Source of the DNA: JASHPR01 sp963749145
Lineage (GTDB): Bacteria > Actinomycetota > Actinomycetes > Streptosporangiales > Streptosporangiaceae
Length of the DNA: 64,000 bases
Direction of reading: 5' to 3'
Assembly (NCBI GenBank): GCA_963749145.1
Contig: CAVVLN010000004.1
Span: 124,001 to 188,000 of the forward strand
Each line of letters begins with the position of its first letter. Position 1 is the first letter of the stretch. Shown piece by piece: positions 42,949 through 51,794 of this stretch. The position numbers and the translations under genes are program-made. Below the pieces are notes generated by a model. It had not been told where the DNA came from and did no database searches. It saw nothing but the letters and a program-made list of their open reading frames with translations.

Positions 42949-44511
42949 ATGTTCCGAGCCCCGACCCAGGCAGCTAGCGCGGGCGTCATCGTCCTCGCCC
43001 TCGCCGCGGCGGGATGCGGCGGATCGGCAGCCACCGGCGGCAGCTCGAGCTCGGGGGCCGCGGTCAGCACGCTGGTCATCGCCAACGCGGTCAAGGTGGA
43101 CACGCTCGACCCCGAGGCGAACTCGGTCAACGAGTCCATCTGGCTGGACCAGAACCTGTACAGCCGGCTGCTGCAGCCCAACGCCACCGGCACCGGCCTG
43201 CTGCCGGACCTGGCGTCGTCGTGGACCATCGCGCCGAACGGCCTGACCTACACCTTCCACCTGCGCCCGGACGCGAAGTTCTCCAACGGCAGCCCGGTGA
43301 CCGCGAACGACGTCGTGTTCTCCATCAACCGGTCCCGCGCGTTCGCGGGCGGCTGGGGATTCCTGCTGACCGCGGTCAAGACCATCACCGCGCCCGACGC
43401 GCACACGGTCGTGATCACCCTCTCGCAGCCGCACGCGCCGCTGCTCGCCGACCTGGCCATGTACGCGTACTCGATCGTCCCGGAGAGCCTGGTCAAGGCG
43501 CAGGGCAGCTCGTTCTTCCAGCACCCGGTGGGCAGCGGGCCGTTCATGGTCACCTCCTACAACCCCGACAGCGAGGTGGACCTGGCCCGCAACCCGTACT
43601 TCTACGGGACCAAGCCGAAGATCAGCAAGGTCAGGGTCCTGATCGTGCCCGACGACAACACCCGGGTGCTGATGCTGGAGAGCAAGAAGGTCGACGTCAT
43701 CGAGAACCCGCCGGGCAACCTGGTCAGCCAGATCGACAGCACGCCCGGCCTGAGCGTGCAGCTCTACCCGTCCACCCGGGTGGACTTCATCCAGCTCGAC
43801 GAGCACTTCGCCCCGTTCAAGAACCTGCTGGTGCGGCAGGCCCTGAACTACGCGATCAACCGGAAGGCGATCGTGCAGCTCGCCTACCAGGGGCACGCCA
43901 CCGCCGGCGCCTCGTTCATGCCCTACAAGATGAAGTTCTTCGACTCCAGCATCGCGCCCTACCCGTACGACCCGGCCAAGGCCAAGCAGCTGCTGGCCAA
44001 GGCCGGCTACCCGCACGGCTTCAACACGTTCCTGATCACGGTCAGCGGTGACGTCGCCGGCCAGGCCGAGGCGATCGTGGTCAAGTCCGAGCTCGCCGCC
44101 GTCGGCATCAACGTCAGCATCCAGTCCTACGAGCTGCTGACCGCCTACGACAAGGAAGACGGCGGCCACTCGGAGATGGGCGAGCGGTACTGGACCAACG
44201 ACATCATCGACCCGGACGAGGTCGCGACGTTCGGGGCCGACTGCCAGGGCGGCGCCTTCGCGTTCAACAGCTACTGGTGCGACAACCAGGTCAACAGCCT
44301 GGTCACCGACGCGCGCGGCGAGCTCAACGACAGCACCCGGCAGCAGATGTACGACCAGATCCAGCAGACCGTCTACCAGCAGTCGCCGTTCATCGTGATC
44401 GACTACAGCCCCTACCGGTACGGCGTGGGTGACTGGGTGCACGGGTTCCACGTGACGCCGCTCGGCAACTATGACCTGTCGCTGGAGACGCTGACCGTCA
44501 CCACTCCGTAG
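42949..44511 (+). CDS. ABC transporter substrate-binding lipoprotein, family 5
   Basis: 520 residues. Lipobox LAAAGC with Cys23, then a Ser/Gly/Thr linker. SBP_bac_5 features: FHLRPDAKFSNGSPVTANDV (about 103), HPVGSGPFMV, FAPFKNLLVRQALNYAINRK and YDPAKAKQLLAKAGYP. The family binds peptides, nickel, opines or sugar oligomers. Given the pathway genes around it, a small acid or glycoconjugate is as likely as a peptide. First gene of the importer operon, 27 nt upstream spacing to a GAAAGGGG site. Confidence 0.94.
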   Translation: MFRAPTQAASAGVIVLALAAAGCGGSAATGGSSSSGAAVSTLVIANAVKVDTLDPEANSVNESIWLDQNLYSRLLQPNATGTGLLPDLASSWTIAPNGLTYTFHLRPDAKFSNGSPVTANDVVFSINRSRAFAGGWGFLLTAVKTITAPDAHTVVITLSQPHAPLLADLAMYAYSIVPESLVKAQGSSFFQHPVGSGPFMVTSYNPDSEVDLARNPYFYGTKPKISKVRVLIVPDDNTRVLMLESKKVDVIENPPGNLVSQIDSTPGLSVQLYPSTRVDFIQLDEHFAPFKNLLVRQALNYAINRKAIVQLAYQGHATAGASFMPYKMKFFDSSIAPYPYDPAKAKQLLAKAGYPHGFNTFLITVSGDVAGQAEAIVVKSELAAVGINVSIQSYELLTAYDKEDGGHSEMGERYWTNDIIDPDEVATFGADCQGGAFAFNSYWCDNQVNSLVTDARGELNDSTRQQMYDQIQQTVYQQSPFIVIDYSPYRYGVGDWVHGFHVTPLGNYDLSLETLTVTTP

Positions 44512-44520
44512 GGGGCGTCC

Positions 44521-45471
44521 GTGAACCGCTTCGGGTCGCTCCCCCGGCGGCTCGTCCACCTGGTCATCGTGCTGTTCGGGATCTCGCTGGTGACGTTCTT
44601 CCTGCTCCGGCTGATCCCGGGCGATCCCGCGCTGGCCATCCTGGGCAGCAGCTACACCCACCAGCGGGCCGTGGCCATCGACAACTTCCTCGGCCTGAAC
44701 CGGCCCATCTGGACGCAGTACGGCCTGTACATGGACCGGCTCTTCCACGGCAACATGGGCTTCTCGTTCTACTACGACGAGCCGGCCACCACGGTCATTC
44801 TCCAGCACGTCGCGCCGACGCTGTTCCTGCTGGTGTACGCCGGGGTGCTGGCCGCGCTGATCTCGTTCCCGATCGGCTTCATCTCCGGGCTGCGCCGCGG
44901 CGGCGTGGTCGACCAGGCGGGCCGGATCTTCTTCACGCTCAGCTTCGCGATGCCCGCGTTCTGGCTGGGGATCATCTTCATCCTGCTGTTCAGCGTGCAC
45001 ATACACGCGTTCCCGATCAGCGGCTTCGGCTCCGGGTTCATCGGGCACCTGTACTACCTGTTCCTGCCGGCGCTGACGATCGCGCTGGGGTTCTCGACCG
45101 TCCTGGTCCGCAGCCTGCGCACGGCCACCATCTCCGCGCTGCAGGCGGAGTTCGTGGACACGGCCCGGATGAAGGGCATCCCCTGGCGCCGGGTGCTCTG
45201 GCGGCACGTGTTCCGGATCGCGATCCTGGCCGTGGTCGCCGTCTACGGCGTCAACCTCGCCTACCTGGTAGGCGGGACGGTCCTGGTCGAGAATGTGTTT
45301 TCGCTGCCCGGTCTGGGCACCCTGCTGGTCGACTCGGTCAATCAGCGCGACTACCCGGTGGTGCAGGGGATAACGCTGCTGTTCGCGGTGATCATCGTCG
45401 GCATCAACCTGCTGACCGACATCGCCCAGGCCGCCCTGGACCCGCGGGTCGGGCAGGAAATCGGAACATGA
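44521..45471 (+). CDS. ABC transporter permease, DppB class
   Basis: 316 residues from GTG 44521. N-terminal helix (LVHLVIVLFGISLVTFFLLRLIPGDPA) with the DppB hallmark LIPGDP, five further helices, and the cytoplasmic EAA loop FVDTARMKGIPWRRVLWRHV that contacts the ATPase. Starts 10 nt after the binding-protein stop and ends overlapping the next gene as ATGA. Confidence 0.95.
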   Translation: MNRFGSLPRRLVHLVIVLFGISLVTFFLLRLIPGDPALAILGSSYTHQRAVAIDNFLGLNRPIWTQYGLYMDRLFHGNMGFSFYYDEPATTVILQHVAPTLFLLVYAGVLAALISFPIGFISGLRRGGVVDQAGRIFFTLSFAMPAFWLGIIFILLFSVHIHAFPISGFGSGFIGHLYYLFLPALTIALGFSTVLVRSLRTATISALQAEFVDTARMKGIPWRRVLWRHVFRIAILAVVAVYGVNLAYLVGGTVLVENVFSLPGLGTLLVDSVNQRDYPVVQGITLLFAVIIVGINLLTDIAQAALDPRVGQEIGT

Positions 45472-46357
45472 GCACCGCCTGGGCGGCCAGCCCGTCCGAG
45501 CTGCTGATGCGGGCGGCCACCAAGGCCGCCGGCGGCGCCGCAGCGTGGTCCGGCGCCGGCTCACCCTGATCGTCGGGCTGGTCCTGCTCGGCATCGCGAT
45601 CCTGGCCGTGGTGTTCGCCCCGGTCCTGGTCAGCCAGTCCCCCACGACCATCGACCCGCTGCACCCGCTCGCGCCGCCGCTCACCCCCGACCACCTGCTG
45701 GGCACCGACCAGTACGGCCGGGACATCCTGGCCCGCATCCTGTACGGCGGCCGCATCGACCTGGCCATCGCGTTCGGCGCGACCGCCGTCACCCTGGTCG
45801 GCGGCACGTTCTACGGCCTGATCGCGGGGTACATCGGCGGGCGCACGGACAACGTGATGATGCGGGTGGTCGACCTGGTCTTCGCGTTCCCGTTCCTGGT
45901 CCTGGTCATCGCGATTATCGCCATGCTCGGGCCCAGCATCTTCAACATGTTCGTCGCGATCTGGATCACCAGCTGGGTGGCCTACGCGCGGATCATGCGC
46001 GCGCAGACCGTGGTGGCCAAGAAGCAGCAGTACGTGCTGGCCGCGCGCGCCCTCGGGTTCGGCCGGCTGCGCATCATGTTCCGGCACATCCTGCCCAACA
46101 CGGCGTCCGCGGTGATCATCTTCTCGATGGTCGACGCGGTCGGGAACATCATCCTGGCCGCGTCGCTCGGCTTCCTCGGGCTCGGCGCGCAGCCCCCGGC
46201 CCCGGAGTGGGGCACGATGATCGCCGACGGCCAGAACTACATCCTGTCGTCCTGGTGGCTGGTGGCCATGCCCGGCCTGGCCGTGGTCTTCATCGGGATC
46301 TCCTTCGCCCTGATCGGGGACGGGCTGGCCGACCTGCTCCGGGCCGGTGACCGATGA
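45468..46357 (+). CDS. ABC transporter permease, DppC class (apparent frameshift at N-terminus)
   Basis: The DppC core starts with VVRRRLTLIVGLVLLG and contains LLGTDQYGRDILARILYGGR and the EAA loop QYVLAARALGFGRLRIMFRH, with the usual six helices. The coupled start is the ATG at 45468 (ATGA with the previous stop), but that frame (MSTAWAASPSELLMRAATKA) stops at 45569. One base appears to be missing between about 45520 and 45545. Alternatively a GTG at 45545 is used and the protein simply lacks the cytoplasmic N-terminus; that GTG has no ribosome site. Confidence 0.85.
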
Positions 46358-47467
46358 GCGAGGGCGCGCCGCGCAGCGATGTCAGCCGCGACGGCCGGCT
46401 TGCCGGCCCGAGCGGATCGCATGCGGGGGGGTCTGGGGGGGTCGTCCCCCCGGGGCAAGCACTGCTGACGGTCCGCGACCTGCGCAGCTACCTGGCCACC
46501 GGACAGGGCGTGGTCCGCGCGGTGGACGGGGTGTCGCTGACCGTGCACGAGGCGGAGATCCTCGGCATCGTCGGCGAGAGCGGCTGCGGCAAGACGGTCA
46601 CCTGCCGCACGATCATGGGCCTGATGCCGGCCGGCATCCTGCACGCCAGCGGCGAGGTGATCTACCACCCGCGCGGCGAGCAGAACCTCCTGGACGCCTC
46701 CCAGGCCCAGTGGGAGGCGCTGCGCGGCGCCCACCTGGCGATGATCTTCCAGGACCCGATGACCGCGCTGAACCCGGTGCGCACCATCGGCGACCAGCTG
46801 CTCGAGGCGGTCACCGCGCACGCCAAGCCGTCGCGCCCGGAGGCGCGGGCCCGGGCCATCGGGCTGCTGGAGCGCGTCGGCATCCCCGCCCCGGCCCGGC
46901 GGATGCGTGACTACCCGTTCCAGTTCAGCGGCGGGATGCTGCAGCGGGCGCTGATCGCGATCGCGCTGGCGTCCTCGCCCCGGCTGCTGCTGGCCGACGA
47001 GCCGACCACCTCACTCGACGTCATCATCCAGGACCAGATCCTCAGCCTGCTGCTGGAACTCCAGCAGGACACCGGCATGAGCATGATCCTGGTCAGCCAC
47101 GATCTCGCGGTGATCACCGAGGTCTGCGACCGGATCGTGGTCATGTACGCCGGCCAGGTGGTGGAGGAGGGCGTGACCGCGGACATCATCACCGCGCCCC
47201 GGCACCCCTACACCCAGGCGCTGCTCGAGGCGCTGCCGCAGGCCGGCCAGCACGGGCAGTTGCACAGCATCCGCGGCGCACCGCCGAGCCTGATCGACGT
47301 GCGGTGACGGGTGCCGGTTCGCGCCGCGGTGCCGGCACGTGACCGACGAGTGCCGGGTCTGGGAGACCGAGCTCATCGCCGCCGGCGAGCGCGAGCACGC
47401 GGCCCGCTGCTGGCGGCTGCACGACATCGGGAGGTCACAGGCATGGCAGGGCAGCGACTCGGCATAG
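46354..47467 (+). CDS. ABC transporter ATP-binding protein, DppD class (frameshift near 3' end)
   Basis: Walker A GESGCGKTVTCRTIMG, Q-loop IFQDPMTALNPVRTI, signature FSGGMLQRALIAIAL, Walker B LLADEPTTSLDV, switch VSHDLAV. The N-terminus has a 35-residue extension through a G-rich tract. The frame stops at 47307 right after PPSLIDVR, where the DppD tail should begin. Removing one T at 47305 gives IDVRDGCRFAPRCRHVTDEC, the expected Cys-rich tail, ending at 47467 and overlapping the next gene by 25 nt. Confidence 0.88.
46425..46455 (+). repeat. G-tract/C-tract element inside DppD leader
   Basis: Two runs of seven G, six C and four G follow within 31 nt (codons for GGSGGVVPPG). The second G-run pairs with the C-run as a tight hairpin. 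It lies between the start codon and the first conserved residues of the ATPase and could slow or modulate translation. Confidence 0.45.
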
Positions 47468-48585
47468 GAGTGGTCGGCGCGGGCCGCTGGGCGTCCCTGG
47501 CCCACCTGCCCGGCTGGGCCCGGGACGAGCGGTGCCGGATCGTCGGCGTCTGCGACCGCGACCCGGAGCGGGCGGCCGCCGCGGCCGGGCGCTACGGCGC
47601 CGCGGTCACCACCGGCGACTACCGGGTGCTGCTCGACCGCGACGACATCGACATCATCGACGTGGTCACCCGCGACGGCGAGCACTACCCGATCAACCGC
47701 GCGGCCGTCGAGGCGGGCAAGCACGTGCTCAGCGAGAAGCCGGTCGCGCACGACCACCACGACGTCCGGCAGATCGCGGAGCTGGCCCGGGCCAAGGGAC
47801 TGAAGACCAAGGTCGGCTTCACGTTCCGGTACAGCCCGGCCGTGCGGTACCTGAAGGACCTGATCACCCGCGGCGACCTGGGCACCCCGTTCATCTACAA
47901 CGCCTACGAGCAGAACTCGCAGTGGCTCAGCCCGCAGTCGGCGCTCCGCAGCCAGGAGCGGGCCACCGACGGCCCGATCAAGGTGGCCTCGCTCGAGGGC
48001 TACGGGGCCCCGGTGATCGACATCGGCCACTGGTTCATGGAGTCGGACCTCACCGCGGTCGTCGGCGTGCTGCGGAATTTCGTGCCGGAGCGGATGATCG
48101 CCGCGACCGGGGCAATGGCGCGCACCAACATCGACGACGGCGACATCTTCATCGGCGAGTTCGCCAGCGGCGCCATCTGCTCGGTGCAGAGCAGCTTCGT
48201 CACCGTCGGGAACTACCCCGGCATCGAGGTCCGCGTCTACGGCAGCGAGGGCGCGGCGGTGGCCCGGCTGATCGAGGAATTCGGCATCTGCGAGACGCTC
48301 ACGATGGCCAGGCCCGATGATGTGGAGTTCCGGGAGGTCGAGATCCCGGCCGCCTACTACCCGCCGGGCGGCAGCCCGCGCGAGTCGTGGCGGACGCTCT
48401 ACTACGCCAACCTCACGGCGAGCTTCGCCAGCGAGGTGCTCGGCGAGGCCGAGGGCAACGAGGGAAACTTCGACGACGGGCTGTGGGTGCAGGAGGTCAT
48501 CAACGCGGTGGAGATCTCACACCACGAGCGCCGCTGGGTGAGCCTGCCCCTCGAGGCCCGGGGCGGAGGGGTGACCGCGCGATGA
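47443..48585 (+). CDS. Gfo/Idh/MocA-family oxidoreductase, intact copy
   Basis: 380 residues from ATG 47443 (GGGAGG upstream). Rossmann motif GVVGAGRWASLAHLPGW, CDRDPE, catalytic Lys motif HVLSEKPVAHDHHD, then the GFTFRYSPAVRYLKDL segment and the conserved EGYGAPVIDIGHWFME with His-x-x-His-like residues. Very similar to the frameshifted copy at 40515, including YEQNSQW and VTVGNYPGIE, so the two probably arose by duplication inside the island and act on related substrates. Confidence 0.93.
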   Translation: MAGQRLGIGVVGAGRWASLAHLPGWARDERCRIVGVCDRDPERAAAAAGRYGAAVTTGDYRVLLDRDDIDIIDVVTRDGEHYPINRAAVEAGKHVLSEKPVAHDHHDVRQIAELARAKGLKTKVGFTFRYSPAVRYLKDLITRGDLGTPFIYNAYEQNSQWLSPQSALRSQERATDGPIKVASLEGYGAPVIDIGHWFMESDLTAVVGVLRNFVPERMIAATGAMARTNIDDGDIFIGEFASGAICSVQSSFVTVGNYPGIEVRVYGSEGAAVARLIEEFGICETLTMARPDDVEFREVEIPAAYYPPGGSPRESWRTLYYANLTASFASEVLGEAEGNEGNFDDGLWVQEVINAVEISHHERRWVSLPLEARGGGVTAR

Positions 48586-49586
48586 CCACTCGCGACCAGG
48601 CGCGCTGGGGCATCATCGGCACGGCCAACATCGCCCGCGCGGTGTTCCTGCCCGGCCTGCGGCAGGCGGGCGGCGACGCGCGGGCGGTGGCCGGCCGCGA
48701 CGCGGCCCGGGCCGAGCAGTACGCGCGGGACAACGGGATCGCCCGCGCCGTCGCGGGCTACCAGGCCCTGATCGACGATCCGGACATCGACGCCCTGTAC
48801 ATACCGCTGCCGAACTCGCTGCACGCCGAGTGGACCATCCGCGCGCTCGAGGCGGGCAAGCCGGTGCTGTGCGAGAAACCGCTGTGCGGCACGCTCGCGG
48901 ACACCGAGCGGGTGCTCGGCGCCGCTCGCCGCACCGGGACCCTGCTCTGGGAGGCGTTCGCGTTCCCGTTCCACGCCCAGCTGGAGCGGATCAAGGCCCT
49001 GATCGCCGACGGCGCCATCGGCGAGCTGATGGAGATCAAGTCCAACTTCCACTTCACGGTGAGCAACCCGGCCAACATCAGGCTGCGGGGCGACCTGCAG
49101 GGCGGGGCCCTGCTGGACGTCGGCTGCTACCCGGTCCGGCTGGCCGCCGAGCTGTTCGGACCGGCTTACGAGTCCGCCTGGGCCCGGGCCACCCGCGGCG
49201 GCCAGGACGTCGACGTGGACACCTGGGGAGTGGTGGACTACCCGGCCGCGCGGCGGCTGTACTTCTCCTGCGGGTTCGGCCGCAGCTACGACGCGTTCAC
49301 CACGCTGGAGGGCACCAGCGGGCAGATCCGGGTGACCAACCCTTTCCACCCCGGCCCGGCGGACAGCTACGAGCTCGCGGCCCCGCGGGCGGAGCTGAGC
49401 CGCTTCCCGGCCGCGCCCGGCGAGCTGTCGTTCACCGCCCTGACCGGCCACATCAACGCGGTGCTGCGCGGCGAGGCCGAACCAAGGGGGCTGGCCGTCG
49501 ATACCGCGCTACCCACCGCGCGCGCCTTGCACGACCTAGGTGAAGCTCGGCACGACTTGGGCGATTCCGCGCGTGTGACTACTTAA
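48582..49586 (+). CDS. Gfo/Idh/MocA-family oxidoreductase, second type
   Basis: 334 residues; ATGA overlap with the previous gene. GIIGTANIARAVFLPGLRQ, DIDALYIPLPNSLHAEW, VLCEKPLCGT, FAFPFHAQLERIKALI and GGALLDVGCYPVRLAAELFG place it near the trans-1,2-dihydrobenzenediol/xylose dehydrogenase group rather than the other two copies. It may catalyse a separate oxidation step. Last gene of the importer operon; a short hairpin with a T-run overlaps its stop. Confidence 0.93.
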   Translation: MTTRDQARWGIIGTANIARAVFLPGLRQAGGDARAVAGRDAARAEQYARDNGIARAVAGYQALIDDPDIDALYIPLPNSLHAEWTIRALEAGKPVLCEKPLCGTLADTERVLGAARRTGTLLWEAFAFPFHAQLERIKALIADGAIGELMEIKSNFHFTVSNPANIRLRGDLQGGALLDVGCYPVRLAAELFGPAYESAWARATRGGQDVDVDTWGVVDYPAARRLYFSCGFGRSYDAFTTLEGTSGQIRVTNPFHPGPADSYELAAPRAELSRFPAAPGELSFTALTGHINAVLRGEAEPRGLAVDTALPTARALHDLGEARHDLGDSARVTT

Positions 49587-49593
49587 AGTAGTC
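49577..49593 (+). terminator. Short hairpin with T-run at operon end
   Basis: GACTACTT-A-AAGTAGTC is a perfect 8-bp inverted repeat spanning the TGA/TTAA region of the last oxidoreductase gene, followed by GCTCTTTT. It resembles a Rho-independent terminator, rare in such high-GC DNA; an operator role for the downstream peptidase gene is the alternative. Confidence 0.5.
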
Positions 49594-49715
49594 GCTCTTT
49601 TACAAAGCGCTGCGAAGCCGGGCGGCGGCTTGCTAGCCTGCCGGGGACACCAGCCCGACGGAGTGTTCCTGACTTTCTTTTTCCGGGGTTCTTGGCATTT
49701 ATGGGGGGTTTTCGC

Positions 49716-50627
49716 ATGCGTTTACTGCGCTGTCTGCTCGTCTCCGGCTCGGCCGCGGTGATGGCCGGGTCCCTGATTCTCGCCAGCGAGGCGGCGGTCA
49801 CCACCGTGGCCGCCGCGCCAGCGCGCCCGGCCGGGCAGCCCTCGGCTCAGTTCCTGGCCAAGGCGCGCGCCGCCCTGGTCAGCTACCTGGAGGCCAACCA
49901 CCCGGCGCCCCCGATCAAGTCCGGCGCCCCCGGTTCGCCCACGGTCGACGAGCACGCGGCGTCCGCGCCGGCCGACGCCCCGACGGCCCGGTCGTTCAAC
50001 TGGTCCGGCTATGCTGACAGCACGTCGGCCAACGGCACCTTCACCGAGGTCAGCGGGCAGTGGCAGACGCCCAAGGTGAGCTGCACCAAGGAGGACGAGC
50101 TCACCTCGGCGTGGGTCGGCCTGGACGGCTACACCGACGACACGGTCGAGCAGGACGGCACGCTGAGCTGGTGCTTCGAGGGCGAGGCCACCTACTTCAC
50201 CTGGTACGAGATGTTCCCGGCGGGCACCATCGAGGTCGGCAGCTCGCTGCGGCCCGGCGACGAGATCACCGCCGAGGTGTCCCGCAAGGGCACGGCCTAC
50301 AAGCTGTCGCTGGCCGACGCCACCCATCAGGGCAACGGCTTCTCGGTGACCGCGACGTGCAGCAGCACCGTCTGCGACAACAACAGCGCCGAGTGGATCC
50401 TCGAGCGGCCCGCCTTCGCCATCGGCATCGCCCCGCTCGCCGACTACCACGGCTGGACGCTGTCCAACGCGACCGAGACCGCGGGCGGCAAGAAGGGCAC
50501 GATCTCCAGCTACCCGACCTACGTCAAGAACGACATGGTCGACGCCACCAACACCTACGTGCTCAACACCACCTCCGGCCTGACCGGCGGGAACAAGTTC
50601 AGCACGCACTGGCAGGACAGCTACTAA
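49716..50627 (+). CDS. Secreted G1-family glutamic peptidase (eqolisin)
   Basis: 303 residues from ATG 49716, run of six G upstream. Signal peptide 1-33 (LLVSGSAAVMAGSLILASEA), a propeptide-like region to about 90, then the beta-sandwich: FNWSGYADS, SGQWQTPKVSC, SAWVGLDGY, EQDGTLSWCFEGE (candidate Gln146), FTWYEMFP and NNSAEWILERPAFA (candidate Glu226). G1 enzymes use a Gln/Glu dyad and work at acid pH. It should be an extracellular protease, activated by removal of the propeptide. It is monocistronic. Confidence 0.9.
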   Translation: MRLLRCLLVSGSAAVMAGSLILASEAAVTTVAAAPARPAGQPSAQFLAKARAALVSYLEANHPAPPIKSGAPGSPTVDEHAASAPADAPTARSFNWSGYADSTSANGTFTEVSGQWQTPKVSCTKEDELTSAWVGLDGYTDDTVEQDGTLSWCFEGEATYFTWYEMFPAGTIEVGSSLRPGDEITAEVSRKGTAYKLSLADATHQGNGFSVTATCSSTVCDNNSAEWILERPAFAIGIAPLADYHGWTLSNATETAGGKKGTISSYPTYVKNDMVDATNTYVLNTTSGLTGGNKFSTHWQDSY

Positions 50628-50660
50628 CCGACGGCCGCCGGGCCCGCGAAACCGCCGAAC

Positions 50661-51794
50661 CTACGCGGGCCCGGCGGCACCATCGATGAGGTAGCGGGCC
50701 GCGATCTCGCGGTGCTCGGCGGGCGTGCCCAGCATCACCTCGGCGGACTTGGCCCGCCGGTAGTACAGGTGCGCGTCGTGCTCCCAGGTGAACCCGATCC
50801 CGCCGTGGATCTGGATGTTGTCGGCGGCGGCCCGGAAGTACGCCTCCGAGCAGCAGGCCTTGGCCAGGCTGGCGACCAGCGGCAGCTCGTCCGAGCCGTC
50901 CTGCGCCGCCCAGGCCGCGTAGTACGCGGCCGACCGGGCCGATTCGACCTCGAGCAGCAGGTCGGCGCACATGTGCTTGATCGCCTGGAAGCTGCCGATC
51001 GGGCGGCCGAACTGCATCCGGATCTTGGCGTACTCGACGCTCATGTCCAGGCAGCGCTGGGCCCCGCCGACCTGCTCGGCGGCGAGCGCGATCACGGCCA
51101 GCCGCAGCGTCTGGTCCAGGACGGCCGCGGCGCCGCCCTCGGCGCCGACCAGGCGCGCGGGCACCGCGTCCAGATCCAGCACGGCCTGCTTGCGGGTCTG
51201 GTCCAGGGTGTCCAGCCGGCGCCGCGCGAGCCCGCTGGCGCCCGCGTCCACCGCGAACAGGCTCGGCCCGCCGTCGGCCTGCGCCACGACCAGCAGCAGG
51301 TCCGCGACGTGGCCGTCGAGCACGAAGGACTTGCGGCCGTCGAGCCGGTAGCCGTCGCCGGACCGGCGGGCCCGGGTGGCCAGCCGCTCGGTGGTCCACG
51401 CGCCGTCGTCCTCGCAGCCGGCCAGCGTCGCGATCGTCGTGCCGGCGGCGATCGGGGGCAGGTACTCGTCCGCGGCGGACTCGTCGCCGGCGGCGAGCAG
51501 AGCGCCGGCGGCCAGCACCGCGGTGGCGAAGAACGGCGCGCACAGCAGCGCGCGGCCCATCTCCTCACAGGCGACCGCGAGCTCGACCGGGCCGGCCCCG
51601 GAGCCGCCGTACTTCTCCGGGATCACCAGGCCCGGCAGGCCGAGCTGCCCGGCGAGCTGGGCCCAGGTCGGCGGGTCGTAGCCGGCCTCGGTCTGCATCA
51701 GCCGGCGCACCTCGGCCGACGGCGACTTGTCCTGCAGGAAGCGCCGCAGGATGGCGGCGAGGTCGGTCTGCTCGTCGGTGAACGTGAAGATCAT
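50661..51794 (-). CDS. Acyl-CoA dehydrogenase
   Basis: 377 residues from ATG 51794. Acyl-CoA dehydrogenase pattern: VIPEKYGGSGAGPVELAVA, LDGRKSFVLDGHVADLLLVV, YAKIRMQFGRPIGSFQAIKH and the C-terminal IQIHGGIGFTWEHDAHLYYR. The catalytic base position before GGIGFT reads IQIHGG (no Glu), as in steroid side-chain ChsE/FadE-type subunits. It overlaps the other dehydrogenase gene by 4 nt, so the two may form a heterotetramer as in cholesterol side-chain degradation. Confidence 0.9.
   Translation of the reverse strand: MIFTFTDEQTDLAAILRRFLQDKSPSAEVRRLMQTEAGYDPPTWAQLAGQLGLPGLVIPEKYGGSGAGPVELAVACEEMGRALLCAPFFATAVLAAGALLAAGDESAADEYLPPIAAGTTIATLAGCEDDGAWTTERLATRARRSGDGYRLDGRKSFVLDGHVADLLLVVAQADGGPSLFAVDAGASGLARRRLDTLDQTRKQAVLDLDAVPARLVGAEGGAAAVLDQTLRLAVIALAAEQVGGAQRCLDMSVEYAKIRMQFGRPIGSFQAIKHMCADLLLEVESARSAAYYAAWAAQDGSDELPLVASLAKACCSEAYFRAAADNIQIHGGIGFTWEHDAHLYYRRAKSAEVMLGTPAEHREIAARYLIDGAAGPA

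Noticed and set aside
42811..45807. Open frame of about 998 codons on the minus strand opposite the importer genes
   Set aside because: Arg/Val/Gln-rich composition without domains; the plus strand carries clear binding-protein and permease genes. It is an antisense shadow from high GC.
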